Assembly (NCBI GenBank): GCA_947629065.1
Contig: CANRCH010000119.1
Location: forward strand, 1 to 5,323
Length of the DNA: 5,323 bases
Source of the DNA: an uncultured Aliarcobacter sp.
GTDB lineage: Bacteria > Campylobacterota > Campylobacteria > Campylobacterales > Arcobacteraceae
Reading direction: 5' to 3'
The notes under the pieces are model-generated. The model was not told the DNA's origin and did no database searches. It worked only from the letters and a program-made list of their open reading frames with translations. Shown here in pieces: positions 1 through 5,323 of the stretch; positions within the stretch are counted from its first letter, which is position 1, and the number at the start of each line of letters is the position of its first letter. The translations under genes and the position numbers were made by a program.

Positions 1-2014
1 TTGCATAAGAGTTTAAATCTTCTAATGGTAATCCCATTTTTAAACAATACTCACCAGATGCACTATTTGCTTGAATAGCATTAGATGGAGATAGGTGGTC
101 TGTTGTTATATCATTTGGGAAAACTCCAAGTGGTCTTAAATTTTTAAGAGCTGGCATACTCATAAAAGCATCTTCCCAGTATGGTGGTTTTTGAATATAA
201 GTAGATTTTGCATCCCATTTATAGAATGGTTCAGCTTTCTCCCCTTTATCTGCTTTTGCAAACATTGGATCATAGATTTTTGCAAACATCTCTGGTTTTA
301 CAGATTTATAAACGATTGCATCAATCTCTTCATCACTTGGCCAAAGATCTTTTAATCTTACTTCATTTCCATTTTTATCAATTCCAATAACACCTGTTTC
401 AATATTAACTCTAATACTTCCAGCAAGTGCATAAGCAACAACAAGTGGAGGTGAAGCTAAGAATGCCTCTTTAATAAATGGGTGGATTCTTCCATCAAAG
501 TTTCTGTTTCCAGATAATACAGCAGTTGTATAAACACCAGCTGCTTCAGCTTCAATTTTTGGGTCTAAAGCTCCACTCATTCCATTACAAGTTGTACATG
601 CAAATCCAACTATTCCAAATCCTAGTTTCTCTAACTCTGGTAAAAGTCCTGAATCTTTTAAATATATTTCAGATACTTTTGAACCAGGTGCTAGTGATGA
701 TTTTACCCATCTTTTTCTAGTTAATCCAAGCTCATTTGCTTTTTTAGCTAATAATCCAGCAGCAACAACGTTTCGTGGATTTGAAGTGTTTGTACATGAT
801 GTAATTGCAGCAATTAAAACTGCACCATCAGGGATTACTTCATTTGTAATTTCAACTTTTTTTGTAATTCCTCTATCATCTAAAGCTGATACTGGAAGAA
901 GTTTGTGTGGTTGAGAAGGACCTGCAAGTGTTCTTGTAACAGTTGTTAAATCAAATTTAATTGTTCTTGCATAAGTAGCATCTGCTAAAGTATCTGCCCA
1001 AAGTCCATTTGCTTTTGCATAAGCTTCAACAAGTTTTACTTGTTCAGGGCTTCTTCCTGTGATTCTTAAATAATCAATAGTTCTATCATCAATTGCAAAC
1101 ATTGCAGCACTTGCACCATATTCAGGTGTCATATTTGAAATAGTTGCTCTATCTCCAAGATCTAAATATTTGATTCCACTTCCAAAGAACTCTAAATATG
1201 CAGAAATTACTTTGTTTTCTCTTAAATATGAAGTCATAGCAAGTGCAATATCAGTTGCAGTTATTCCAGCAGCTCTAGTACCAGTGATTTCAACTCCAAT
1301 AATTTCTGGAACTCTCATATAAGATGGGTTTCCAAGCATTACGTTTTCAGCTTCAAGTCCACCAACACCAACAGCAATTACTCCTAGTGCATCAACGTGT
1401 GGAGTGTGTGAGTCTGTACCTACAAGAGTATCAGGACTTGCAATTCCATCAATATTATGAATAACTGGTGACATTTTTTCTAGGTTGATTTGGTGCATAA
1501 TTCCGTTACCTGGTGGGATAACATCAACATTATCAAATGCTTTTTTTGTCCAGTTGATAAAATCAAATCTATCAGCATTTCTTCTATCTTCAATATCTCT
1601 ATTCTTTTGGAAAGCATCTGGATCAAATCCACCACACTCAACTGCTAGAGAGTGATCCACGATTAATTGTGTTGGAACAACTGGATTAATTTTTTGAGGA
1701 TCTACACCTTTAGATGCAACTGCTTCTCTAAGACCTGCAAGATCAACAAAAGCTGTAAGTCCTAGAATATCGTGACAGATTACACGACTAGGATACCAAG
1801 GGAAATCTTTATCTGTTCTTTTTTCAATTAATTGAATAAGTGAATCTTTTAAATCTTCACTTGGGCATTTTCTTAAAAGGTTTTCTGCTAATACTCTTGA
1901 AGTATAGTTAAGTTTTGCAAAAGATCCTGGTGTGATATCTTCAACAGCACTTTTAACATCATAGTATTTAGTATTAAAACCTTCTAAATCTTTAAGATAT
2001 TTTTCGTTTGTCAT
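1..2014 (-). CDS. acnD: Fe/S-dependent 2-methylcitrate dehydratase AcnD (aconitase family), 3' end cut by window edge
   Basis: This enzyme dehydrates 2-methylcitrate to 2-methylaconitate in the cytoplasmic methylcitrate cycle. I translated the minus strand from 2014 and the frame stays open for 671 codons to the window edge. The family is usually about 860-870 residues, so roughly the last 200 (most of the C-terminal swivel domain) are missing. The 4Fe-4S ligands are visible: C407 in SCTNTS, and C473 and C476 in FACTTCNG, with the 66/3 spacing of aconitases. GTDSHTPHVDALG (199-211) and DRATISNMTPEYGA (about residues 290-303) are typical of AcnD rather than of TCA-cycle AcnA, and Campylobacterota usually use AcnB for the TCA cycle. 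The start is well fixed: an in-frame TAG lies at 2024-2026, four codons upstream of ATG 2012-2014. A modest Shine-Dalgarno (AGGTAAAG, 2018-2025) precedes it. It lies 71 bp after prpC, so it is probably in the same operon. In known systems AcnD works with the isomerase PrpF, which is not in this window. Confidence 0.95.
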   Translation of the reverse strand, partial: MTNEKYLKDLEGFNTKYYDVKSAVEDITPGSFAKLNYTSRVLAENLLRKCPSEDLKDSLIQLIEKRTDKDFPWYPSRVICHDILGLTAFVDLAGLREAVASKGVDPQKINPVVPTQLIVDHSLAVECGGFDPDAFQKNRDIEDRRNADRFDFINWTKKAFDNVDVIPPGNGIMHQINLEKMSPVIHNIDGIASPDTLVGTDSHTPHVDALGVIAVGVGGLEAENVMLGNPSYMRVPEIIGVEITGTRAAGITATDIALAMTSYLRENKVISAYLEFFGSGIKYLDLGDRATISNMTPEYGASAAMFAIDDRTIDYLRITGRSPEQVKLVEAYAKANGLWADTLADATYARTIKFDLTTVTRTLAGPSQPHKLLPVSALDDRGITKKVEITNEVIPDGAVLIAAITSCTNTSNPRNVVAAGLLAKKANELGLTRKRWVKSSLAPGSKVSEIYLKDSGLLPELEKLGFGIVGFACTTCNGMSGALDPKIEAEAAGVYTTAVLSGNRNFDGRIHPFIKEAFLASPPLVVAYALAGSIRVNIETGVIGIDKNGNEVRLKDLWPSDEEIDAIVYKSVKPEMFAKIYDPMFAKADKGEKAEPFYKWDAKSTYIQKPPYWEDAFMSMPALKNLRPLGVFPNDITTDHLSPSNAIQANSASGEYCLKMGLPLEDLNSYA

Positions 2015-2017
2015 TTT

Positions 2018-2025
2018 CTTTACCT
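2018..2025 (-). promoter_or_regulatory. Ribosome binding site of acnD
   Basis: AGGTAAAG on the minus strand sits just upstream of the acnD ATG. The AGG core is 8 nt from the start codon and an AAAG is closer. It is weaker than the prpC site. The in-frame TAG overlapping it (2024-2026) rules out an upstream start. Confidence 0.6.
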
Positions 2026-2046
2026 ATAAGTTTATTTTTAGTTGTT

Positions 2047-2071
2047 TTAAGCTGGAAGAACTCCAGCTTAA
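2047..2071 (-). repeat. Intercistronic hairpin between prpC and acnD
   Basis: TTAAGCTGGA (2047-2056) and TCCAGCTTAA (2062-2071) form a perfect 10-bp stem with a 5-nt loop. It begins 14 nt downstream of the prpC stop codon (2086-2088). In the operon transcript the 3' arm is followed by AACAAC rather than a U-run, and there is no U-run in the opposite direction either. It therefore does not look like a standard Rho-independent terminator. A role in mRNA processing, 3'-end protection of prpBC mRNA, or partial attenuation ahead of acnD is inference. Confidence 0.7.
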
Positions 2072-2085
2072 TGAGAGATTATTTA

Positions 2086-3240
2086 TTATTTTCTTTCTTC
2101 TAAAGGAACATAAGCTCTTGGCGCTGGACCTGTATATTCAGCTGATGGTCTAATAATTTTTCCATCTTCTCTTTGTTCAATTACGTGTGCACCCCATCCT
2201 GTAACTCTTGACATAATAAAGATTGGAGTAAACATATCTGTTGGAATTCCCATTTGGTTGTATGAAACAGCTGAGAACCAGTCAAGATTTGGGAACATTT
2301 TCTTTTGATCCCACATAATTGTCTCAATTCTTTCAGCAACATCGTACATTAACATATCTTTATTTTCTTCAGATAGTTCTTTTGCAACATTTTTGATTAC
2401 TACGTTTCTTGGATCTCTTGTTGAATAAACAGGGTGTCCAAATCCAATAATAATCTCTTTTCTTGCCATTCTTTCTTTGATATCAGCTTCTGCTTCATCA
2501 GCTGATGAGTATCTTTCTTGAATTCTAAATGCAACTTCGTTTGCACCACCATGTTTTGGACCTCTTAAAGCTCCAATTGAACCAGTAATACAAGAGTACA
2601 TATCTGAGTTTGTTCCTGCAATTACTCTTGAAGTAAATGTAGATGCATTAAACTCATGCTCTGCATATAAAATTAAAGATACGTGCATTGCTTTTACCCA
2701 AGATTCTCTTGGTTTTTCACCATGTAATAGGTGTAAGAAGTGTCCACCAACTGTATCTTCATCACTTGCAACATCAATTCTTTTTCCATTATATGCAAAA
2801 TGGTACCAATATAATAAAATTGAAGGGAAAGCTCCAATTAATCTATCAATAATATCTTGTGCTGCTGCTTTTGGATGAGATTCATCTTCTTGATTTAATG
2901 CTCCAAGAACTGAACAACCTGTTCTCATAACATCCATTGGGTGACAGTTACTTGGAAGTTGCTCTAACGCTACTTTTACACCTTGTGGAAGTTCTCTATA
3001 AGTTTTAAGTTTAGCTTTATATGCTGCTAATTCTGCTTTATTTGGTAGTTCACCATAAACTATTAAGTGTGCAATCTCTTCAAATTCAGCTGTTTGGGCA
3101 AATTCTAAAATGTCATACCCTCTATAGTATAAATCATTTCCTGTATTTCCAACTGTACAAAGTGCTGTACTTCCAGCAGCTACACCAGAAAGTGCAACAG
3201 ATTTTTTTGGTTTAAATCCTGAAGTTGTTTCAGTACTCAT
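2086..3240 (-). CDS. prpC: 2-methylcitrate synthase
   Basis: PrpC condenses propionyl-CoA with oxaloacetate to give 2-methylcitrate, the entry step of the methylcitrate cycle in the cytoplasm. The 384-residue product matches the usual PrpC length (about 370-390) and is shorter than hexameric citrate synthases (about 430). It has the citrate synthase fold throughout. The catalytic triad is visible as H230 ([10 protein letters not shown]), H269 (GFGHPVY) and D320 (PNLDWFSA). [12 protein letters not shown] (194-205) and the early [14 protein letters not shown] segment (31-44) are typical of the PrpC/short citrate synthase branch. No residue known to be essential appears missing. It lies 46 bp downstream of prpB and has the strongest ribosome binding site of the cluster. 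The methylcitrate role follows from lying between prpB and acnD; such enzymes often also accept acetyl-CoA, so side activity as a citrate synthase is possible. Confidence 0.96.
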   Translation of the reverse strand: MSTETTSGFKPKKSVALSGVAAGSTALCTVGNTGNDLYYRGYDILEFAQTAEFEEIAHLIVYGELPNKAELAAYKAKLKTYRELPQGVKVALEQLPSNCHPMDVMRTGCSVLGALNQEDESHPKAAAQDIIDRLIGAFPSILLYWYHFAYNGKRIDVASDEDTVGGHFLHLLHGEKPRESWVKAMHVSLILYAEHEFNASTFTSRVIAGTNSDMYSCITGSIGALRGPKHGGANEVAFRIQERYSSADEAEADIKERMARKEIIIGFGHPVYSTRDPRNVVIKNVAKELSEENKDMLMYDVAERIETIMWDQKKMFPNLDWFSAVSYNQMGIPTDMFTPIFIMSRVTGWGAHVIEQREDGKIIRPSAEYTGPAPRAYVPLEERK

Positions 3241-3247
3241 AATTTTT

Positions 3248-3253
3248 CTCCTT
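3248..3253 (-). promoter_or_regulatory. Strong ribosome binding site of prpC
   Basis: AAGGAG on the minus strand, 7 nt upstream of the prpC ATG (3238-3240), is a near-ideal Shine-Dalgarno with ideal spacing. It supports the chosen start. Confidence 0.85.
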
Positions 3254-3260
3254 AGTTTGA

Positions 3261-3300
3261 TTTAAATTAAAATAAAGAAAAGCTAATTACTTAGCTTTTC
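3261..3300 (-). terminator. Hairpin with T-rich tail at the prpB stop codon; possible attenuator within the operon
   Basis: GAAAAGCTAA (3277-3286) and TTAGCTTTTC (3291-3300) form a perfect 10-bp stem. The 4-nt loop reads GTAA on the minus strand and contains the prpB stop codon. In the transcript the 3' arm runs into TTTATTTTAATTTAAA (3276-3261), a U-rich stretch of the kind that follows intrinsic terminators. Only three of the ten pairs are G-C, so full termination is doubtful, and prpC follows at once with a strong RBS. Partial termination, or a setting of prpB to prpC ratios, is inferred. Confidence 0.5.
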
Positions 3301-4174
3301 CTTTTGAAAAAAGTTCGTCCATTTTTTGCTCATAAGAGTGGTAGTTTAACATATCGTATAGTTCCATTCTTGTTTGCATTGTATCAATTGTACCTTCTTG
3401 AGTTCCTTTATCTTTTAACTCTTGATATACATTTAATGCAGCTTTATTCATAGCTCTAAATGCTGAAAGTGGGTAAAGAACCATATCAATTCCAACACTT
3501 GCTAGTTCTTCAGTTGTAAATAGTGGAGTTGCTCCAAACTCAGTAATATTTGCTAATACTGGTACGCTAATTGCATCTGTAAACTCTTTGTACTCTTTTA
3601 AAGTATGTACAGCTTCAGCAAAAATTGCATCTGCTCCAGCTTCAACATAAGCTTTTGCTCTAGCAATTGCAGCAGCTTGACCTTCACTTGCGTGTGCATC
3701 AGTTCTTGCAATAATATAGAAATCTGGGTCTAATTGTTGTTTTGCATCAACAGCTGCTCTAATTCTATCGCACATCTCTTCAATAGATACTAGTTCTTTA
3801 TTAGGTCTATGTCCACATCTTTTTGCTGCAACTTGGTCTTCAATATGCATTCCAGCAGCTCCAGATCTAATAAACTCTTTTACAGTTCTAGCAACGTTAA
3901 ATGCGTGTCCCCATCCTGTATCAGCGTCCACTATTAGTGGTGTATCACAAATTGAAGTAATTCTTCTAATATCAATACAAACGTCTTCAATCATTGTCAT
4001 ACCTAAGTCTGGTAAACCATAAGAAGCATTTGCAATACCTCCACCACTTAAATATATAGCTTTATGTCCTACTCTTGTAGCTTGTAAAGCTTGGTAAGCA
4101 TTGATTGTTCCAACGATTTGTAATGGAGATGACTCTTTTAGAGCTTCTCTAAATTTTTTTCCTGCACTTGTCAT
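3287..4174 (-). CDS. prpB: 2-methylisocitrate lyase
   Basis: PrpB cleaves 2-methylisocitrate to pyruvate and succinate, the final step of the methylcitrate cycle. The 295-residue protein matches the family length (about 290-300) and the isocitrate lyase/PEP mutase TIM-barrel superfamily. The signature KRCGHRPNK (118-126) holds the catalytic C120, in the KRCGH form typical of PrpB (isocitrate lyase AceA has KKCGH). D83 and D85 in VDADTGWG are the metal-binding aspartates. SGGG (43-46), HIEDQ (110-114), ARTDA (156-160), FAE (185-187) and NITEFG (209-214) are further active-site segments. It is the promoter-proximal gene of the minus-strand cluster. AAAGGA (4180-4185) lies 5 nt before the ATG at 4172-4174. 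Another ATG at 4178 is out of frame. Its stop codon sits in the loop of a hairpin leading into the prpC leader. Confidence 0.97.
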   Translation of the reverse strand: MTSAGKKFREALKESSPLQIVGTINAYQALQATRVGHKAIYLSGGGIANASYGLPDLGMTMIEDVCIDIRRITSICDTPLIVDADTGWGHAFNVARTVKEFIRSGAAGMHIEDQVAAKRCGHRPNKELVSIEEMCDRIRAAVDAKQQLDPDFYIIARTDAHASEGQAAAIARAKAYVEAGADAIFAEAVHTLKEYKEFTDAISVPVLANITEFGATPLFTTEELASVGIDMVLYPLSAFRAMNKAALNVYQELKDKGTQEGTIDTMQTRMELYDMLNYHSYEQKMDELFSKGKAK

Positions 4175-4179
4175 ACATA

Positions 4180-4185
4180 TCCTTT
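4180..4185 (-). promoter_or_regulatory. Ribosome binding site of prpB
   Basis: AAAGGA on the minus strand lies 5 nt upstream of the prpB ATG. The spacing selects ATG 4174 over the out-of-frame ATG at 4178, which would leave only 1 nt. Confidence 0.75.
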
Positions 4186-4204
4186 AAAATTTATTTGTGA
4201 AAAC

Positions 4205-4210
4205 ATTATA
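4205..4210 (-). promoter_or_regulatory. Perfect -10 element of the prpB(CD) promoter
   Basis: The minus strand reads TATAAT (within AGTATAATG), 30 nt upstream of the prpB start codon. It predicts a transcript start near 4198 and a leader of about 24 nt. At the usual 17-bp spacing the hexamer is CAACCA, which does not resemble TTGACA. Campylobacterota housekeeping promoters often lack a conserved -35, so this is compatible either with a normal promoter of that group or with one that needs an activator. Confidence 0.65.
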
Positions 4211-4230
4211 CTAGATTTAAATTAAATTGG

Positions 4231-4245
4231 TTGTATTATTTTGTA
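4231..4245. promoter_or_regulatory. TTGTA direct repeat upstream of the prpB -10 (possible activator site)
   Basis: TTGTA occurs at 4231-4235 and again at 4241-4245, exactly 10 bp apart, about one helical turn. If transcription of prpB starts near 4198, this pair covers about -33 to -47. That is the place where an activator touching RNA polymerase at a poor -35 would bind. The same pentamer recurs across the rest of the intergenic region. Binding by the divergent HTH protein is inference. Confidence 0.4.
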
Positions 4246-4276
4246 GTCCATTTCACAATTTCTTTTAAAAAAAATA

Positions 4277-4296
4277 ACAATTGTACAATAATTGTA
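4277..4296. promoter_or_regulatory. Nested palindromic operator-like element
   Basis: Three overlapping perfect palindromes lie in 20 bp: ACAATTGT (4277-4284), ATTGTACAAT (4280-4289) and TACAATAATTGTA (4284-4296, central A). ACAAT and ATTGT half-sites thus alternate in both orientations. The element sits in the middle of the divergent intergenic region, about 90 bp upstream of the predicted prpB start and just upstream of the regulator promoter. It is the clearest operator candidate in the window. Confidence 0.55.
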
Positions 4297-4319
4297 TTTT
4301 AAAGAATTTTTAGTACAAT
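4292..4319 (+). promoter_or_regulatory. Candidate promoter of the divergent HTH gene
   Basis: TACAAT (4314-4319) differs from the consensus -10 at one position and lies 16 bp after TTGTAT (4292-4297), a poor -35. The predicted transcript start would be near 4326. TAAAAT at 4323-4328 is an alternative -10 that would give a very short leader. Both overlap the TTGTA/TACAA repeat family, so promoter and operator functions cannot be separated by eye. Confidence 0.35.
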
Positions 4320-4336
4320 ATGTAAAATTTATTGTA
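4314..4336. promoter_or_regulatory. TACAAT / ATTGTA inverted pair over the regulator's promoter and RBS
   Basis: TACAAT (4314-4319) and ATTGTA (4331-4336) form an inverted pair 11 bp apart that ends at the Shine-Dalgarno of the HTH gene. GTACAATA at 4313-4320 is an exact repeat of 4283-4290. Its position would suit autorepression. Confidence 0.35.
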
Positions 4337-4340
4337 AAGG
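4336..4340 (+). promoter_or_regulatory. Ribosome binding site of the divergent HTH gene
   Basis: AAAGG lies 6 nt upstream of ATG 4347. An in-frame TAG at 4341-4343 means that no earlier start in this frame is possible. Confidence 0.75.
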
Positions 4341-4346
4341 TAGCTT

Positions 4347-5323
4347 ATGGGTTTTAAAAATTCTGTAGATAAATTTATAGAGATTTATAATAGATCAAAC
4401 TTAAGTATATCAAAATTTGCATCTCTTATAAATAAAGATAGAAGAACGGTTACATCGTGGATTGATAAAGTTACAAATATAGAACCAAGTAGTGATATAA
4501 AAGATAAAATTTGTCAAATTTTTAGGTATCCTGACTATATTTGGGAAGATGCATGTAGTGGAGAAGAGTTCTTAAAATCAATTACTCAAATACCTCAAAA
4601 AGAGGTAAGGATTATAGATGAAGATTATAAAGGAAGACTTCAATATATAATAGAACATGAAAAAAATAGAAGATTTGTAATTCAAGCACAGTTTCCTGGT
4701 CCCATGTATAGAGATAGTGCTGTACGAAAAGTGTACAAAGGAACAACAAGCCCTGATATAGAGGAGCTGAAACAAGAAAGAATTGACCAAATGCTAAGAT
4801 ATGATTATGATACAACAGAATGGTATTCGATAAAATCGGTGCTTAGCTTTTGTTTTGCAAGTATTGGAAACTTTTTTACAAAAGAAGAAAAGATAAAAAT
4901 ATTGGAACTTATGTATGAGTTATTTAATAATAACTACAATAAAAAACTGTTTTTATTTGACTCTTTTTCAAGAAAAATATATGGGATGGAAACTACATAT
5001 ATATCTATAAATGTAAAACAAAAAATACTATTTTTTAAATCCCCTATTGAGTCTGTTTTCATTGAAATTAGAAACAAATCTTTGGTTGAAAGAATGCACA
5101 AATATTATAGTTCACCAATTGAAGCACCATCACATGTGAACTTTTTGGAGTCTGTAAAAATTTTAAAGATTCTTCAAGAAGCACTAAAATACAATAACAC
5201 TATAACTCAAGCTTATGAGACGATAAACCGTGAAACAAACTATGGAGAACTATTTTATAATAATCTTAGTATTGATTTACAAAAAGATGTAACTCCACCA
5301 AAACTTGGGCAAAGAAGAAATTA
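4347..5323 (+). CDS. Putative HTH transcriptional regulator, divergent from the prp genes; frame open at window edge
   Basis: I translated 325 codons from ATG 4347 without a stop. The last two bases are TA, so the next base decides between a stop (TAA/TAG) and tyrosine; the protein may be essentially complete. The start is fixed by an in-frame TAG at 4341-4343 and AAAGG at 4336-4340. Residues about 18-43 look like a helix-turn-helix: SISKFASLIN (20-29) as first helix and DRRTVTSWIDKV (31-42) as recognition helix, followed by SSDIKDKICQIF (48-59), which suits an XRE/Cro-like or MerR-like small DNA-binding domain. I do not recognise the rest (about 80-325). It contains a charged helix-rich part (about 137-152), an aromatic-rich central part (about 159-215), and a strand-like stretch with ILFFKSPIESVFIEIRNKSL (227-246), then helix FLESVKILKILQEALKY (266-282). 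No transmembrane segment, signal peptide, sigma-54 AAA+ domain or GntR effector domain is seen. Divergent placement suggests that it controls prpBC-acnD; this is inference. Confidence 0.8.
   Translation, partial: MGFKNSVDKFIEIYNRSNLSISKFASLINKDRRTVTSWIDKVTNIEPSSDIKDKICQIFRYPDYIWEDACSGEEFLKSITQIPQKEVRIIDEDYKGRLQYIIEHEKNRRFVIQAQFPGPMYRDSAVRKVYKGTTSPDIEELKQERIDQMLRYDYDTTEWYSIKSVLSFCFASIGNFFTKEEKIKILELMYELFNNNYNKKLFLFDSFSRKIYGMETTYISINVKQKILFFKSPIESVFIEIRNKSLVERMHKYYSSPIEAPSHVNFLESVKILKILQEALKYNNTITQAYETINRETNYGELFYNNLSIDLQKDVTPPKLGQRRN

Larger units (their letters stand above)
4195..4258. repeat. Widely spaced inverted repeat TTGTGAAA / TTTCACAA around the prpB promoter
   Basis: TTGTGAAA at 4195-4202 and its exact reverse complement TTTCACAA at 4251-4258 are separated by 48 bp that include the prpB -10. 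The promoter-proximal arm covers the predicted transcript start. It may be a pair of protein-binding half-sites; 8 bp in AT-rich DNA could also be chance. Confidence 0.35.

Noticed and set aside
208..720. Two open frames on the plus strand (208-390 and 478-720)
   Set aside because: They lie antisense to acnD, whose frame is open and conserved throughout. Their products are rich in Leu, Gln, His and Phe, as expected from reading AT-rich coding DNA backwards, and neither has a convincing RBS.
2047..2071. Rho-independent terminator ending the operon after prpC
   Set aside because: The stem is good, but there is no U-run after either arm, and acnD, a pathway partner, follows on the same strand.
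3021..3215. Open frame on the plus strand within prpC
   Set aside because: It is a shadow of the prpC coding strand, with a composition typical of antisense translation and no support as a gene.
4149..4178. Nine-codon upstream frame starting at ATG 4178 (minus strand) and overlapping the prpB start
   Set aside because: The only Shine-Dalgarno (AAAGGA) is 1 nt from this ATG but 5 nt from the prpB ATG, so the short frame is unlikely to be translated.
4175..4346. Riboswitch or small RNA in the divergent intergenic region
   Set aside because: The predicted prpB leader is only about 24 nt and the regulator leader about 20 nt, too short for an aptamer. The symmetric elements suit protein binding to DNA better.
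4578..4815. Two overlapping minus-strand open frames inside the HTH gene
   Set aside because: They oppose a 325-codon frame with a good start and HTH motif. The hydrophobic Phe/Tyr/Leu-rich products are an effect of the AT-rich complement.
4347..5323. Phage or mobile-element origin of the HTH gene
   Set aside because: Base composition and codon use look like the prp genes, and there is no integrase, attachment repeat or tRNA nearby.

Overview
The window is AT-rich (by eye about one third G+C) and carries the methylcitrate route for propionate breakdown, with a divergently transcribed putative regulator. The low G+C, the codon preferences (AAA, TTA, ATT, AGA) and the style of the Prp/AcnD proteins suggest a member of the Campylobacterota, most likely an Arcobacter-type bacterium. 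This assignment is an inference from general resemblance, not from a marker gene.

Layout. On the minus strand, read from about 4200 towards 1, lie three closely spaced genes: prpB (methylisocitrate lyase, 4174-3287), prpC (2-methylcitrate synthase, 3240-2086) and acnD (Fe/S-dependent 2-methylcitrate dehydratase, from 2014, cut by the left edge after 671 codons). The gaps are 46 bp (prpB-prpC) and 71 bp (prpC-acnD). Each contains a perfect 10-bp-stem hairpin at or just after the upstream stop codon. On the plus strand, 4347-5323 encodes a protein with an N-terminal helix-turn-helix and a long C-terminal region that I do not recognise. Its reading frame is still open at the last base.

How the genes work together. 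PrpC condenses propionyl-CoA with oxaloacetate to 2-methylcitrate. AcnD dehydrates it to 2-methylaconitate, which becomes 2-methylisocitrate by rehydration after isomerisation by PrpF in known AcnD systems. PrpB cleaves 2-methylisocitrate to pyruvate and succinate. No prpD, prpE or prpF is seen; prpF is expected past the left edge.

The 172-bp divergent intergenic region (4175-4346) is the most interesting part. It has a perfect TATAAT -10 for prpB with no recognisable -35 box. It also has seven TTGTA/TACAA pentamers, nested palindromes, and a TTGTGAAA/TTTCACAA inverted pair that brackets the prpB promoter. Neither a sigma-54 PrpR nor a GntR-type regulator is present. The divergent HTH protein is therefore the best candidate for a lineage-specific propionate regulator, but this rests on context alone. 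There is no gene-free stretch longer than 300 bp, and I see no mobile element, CRISPR array or RNA gene.
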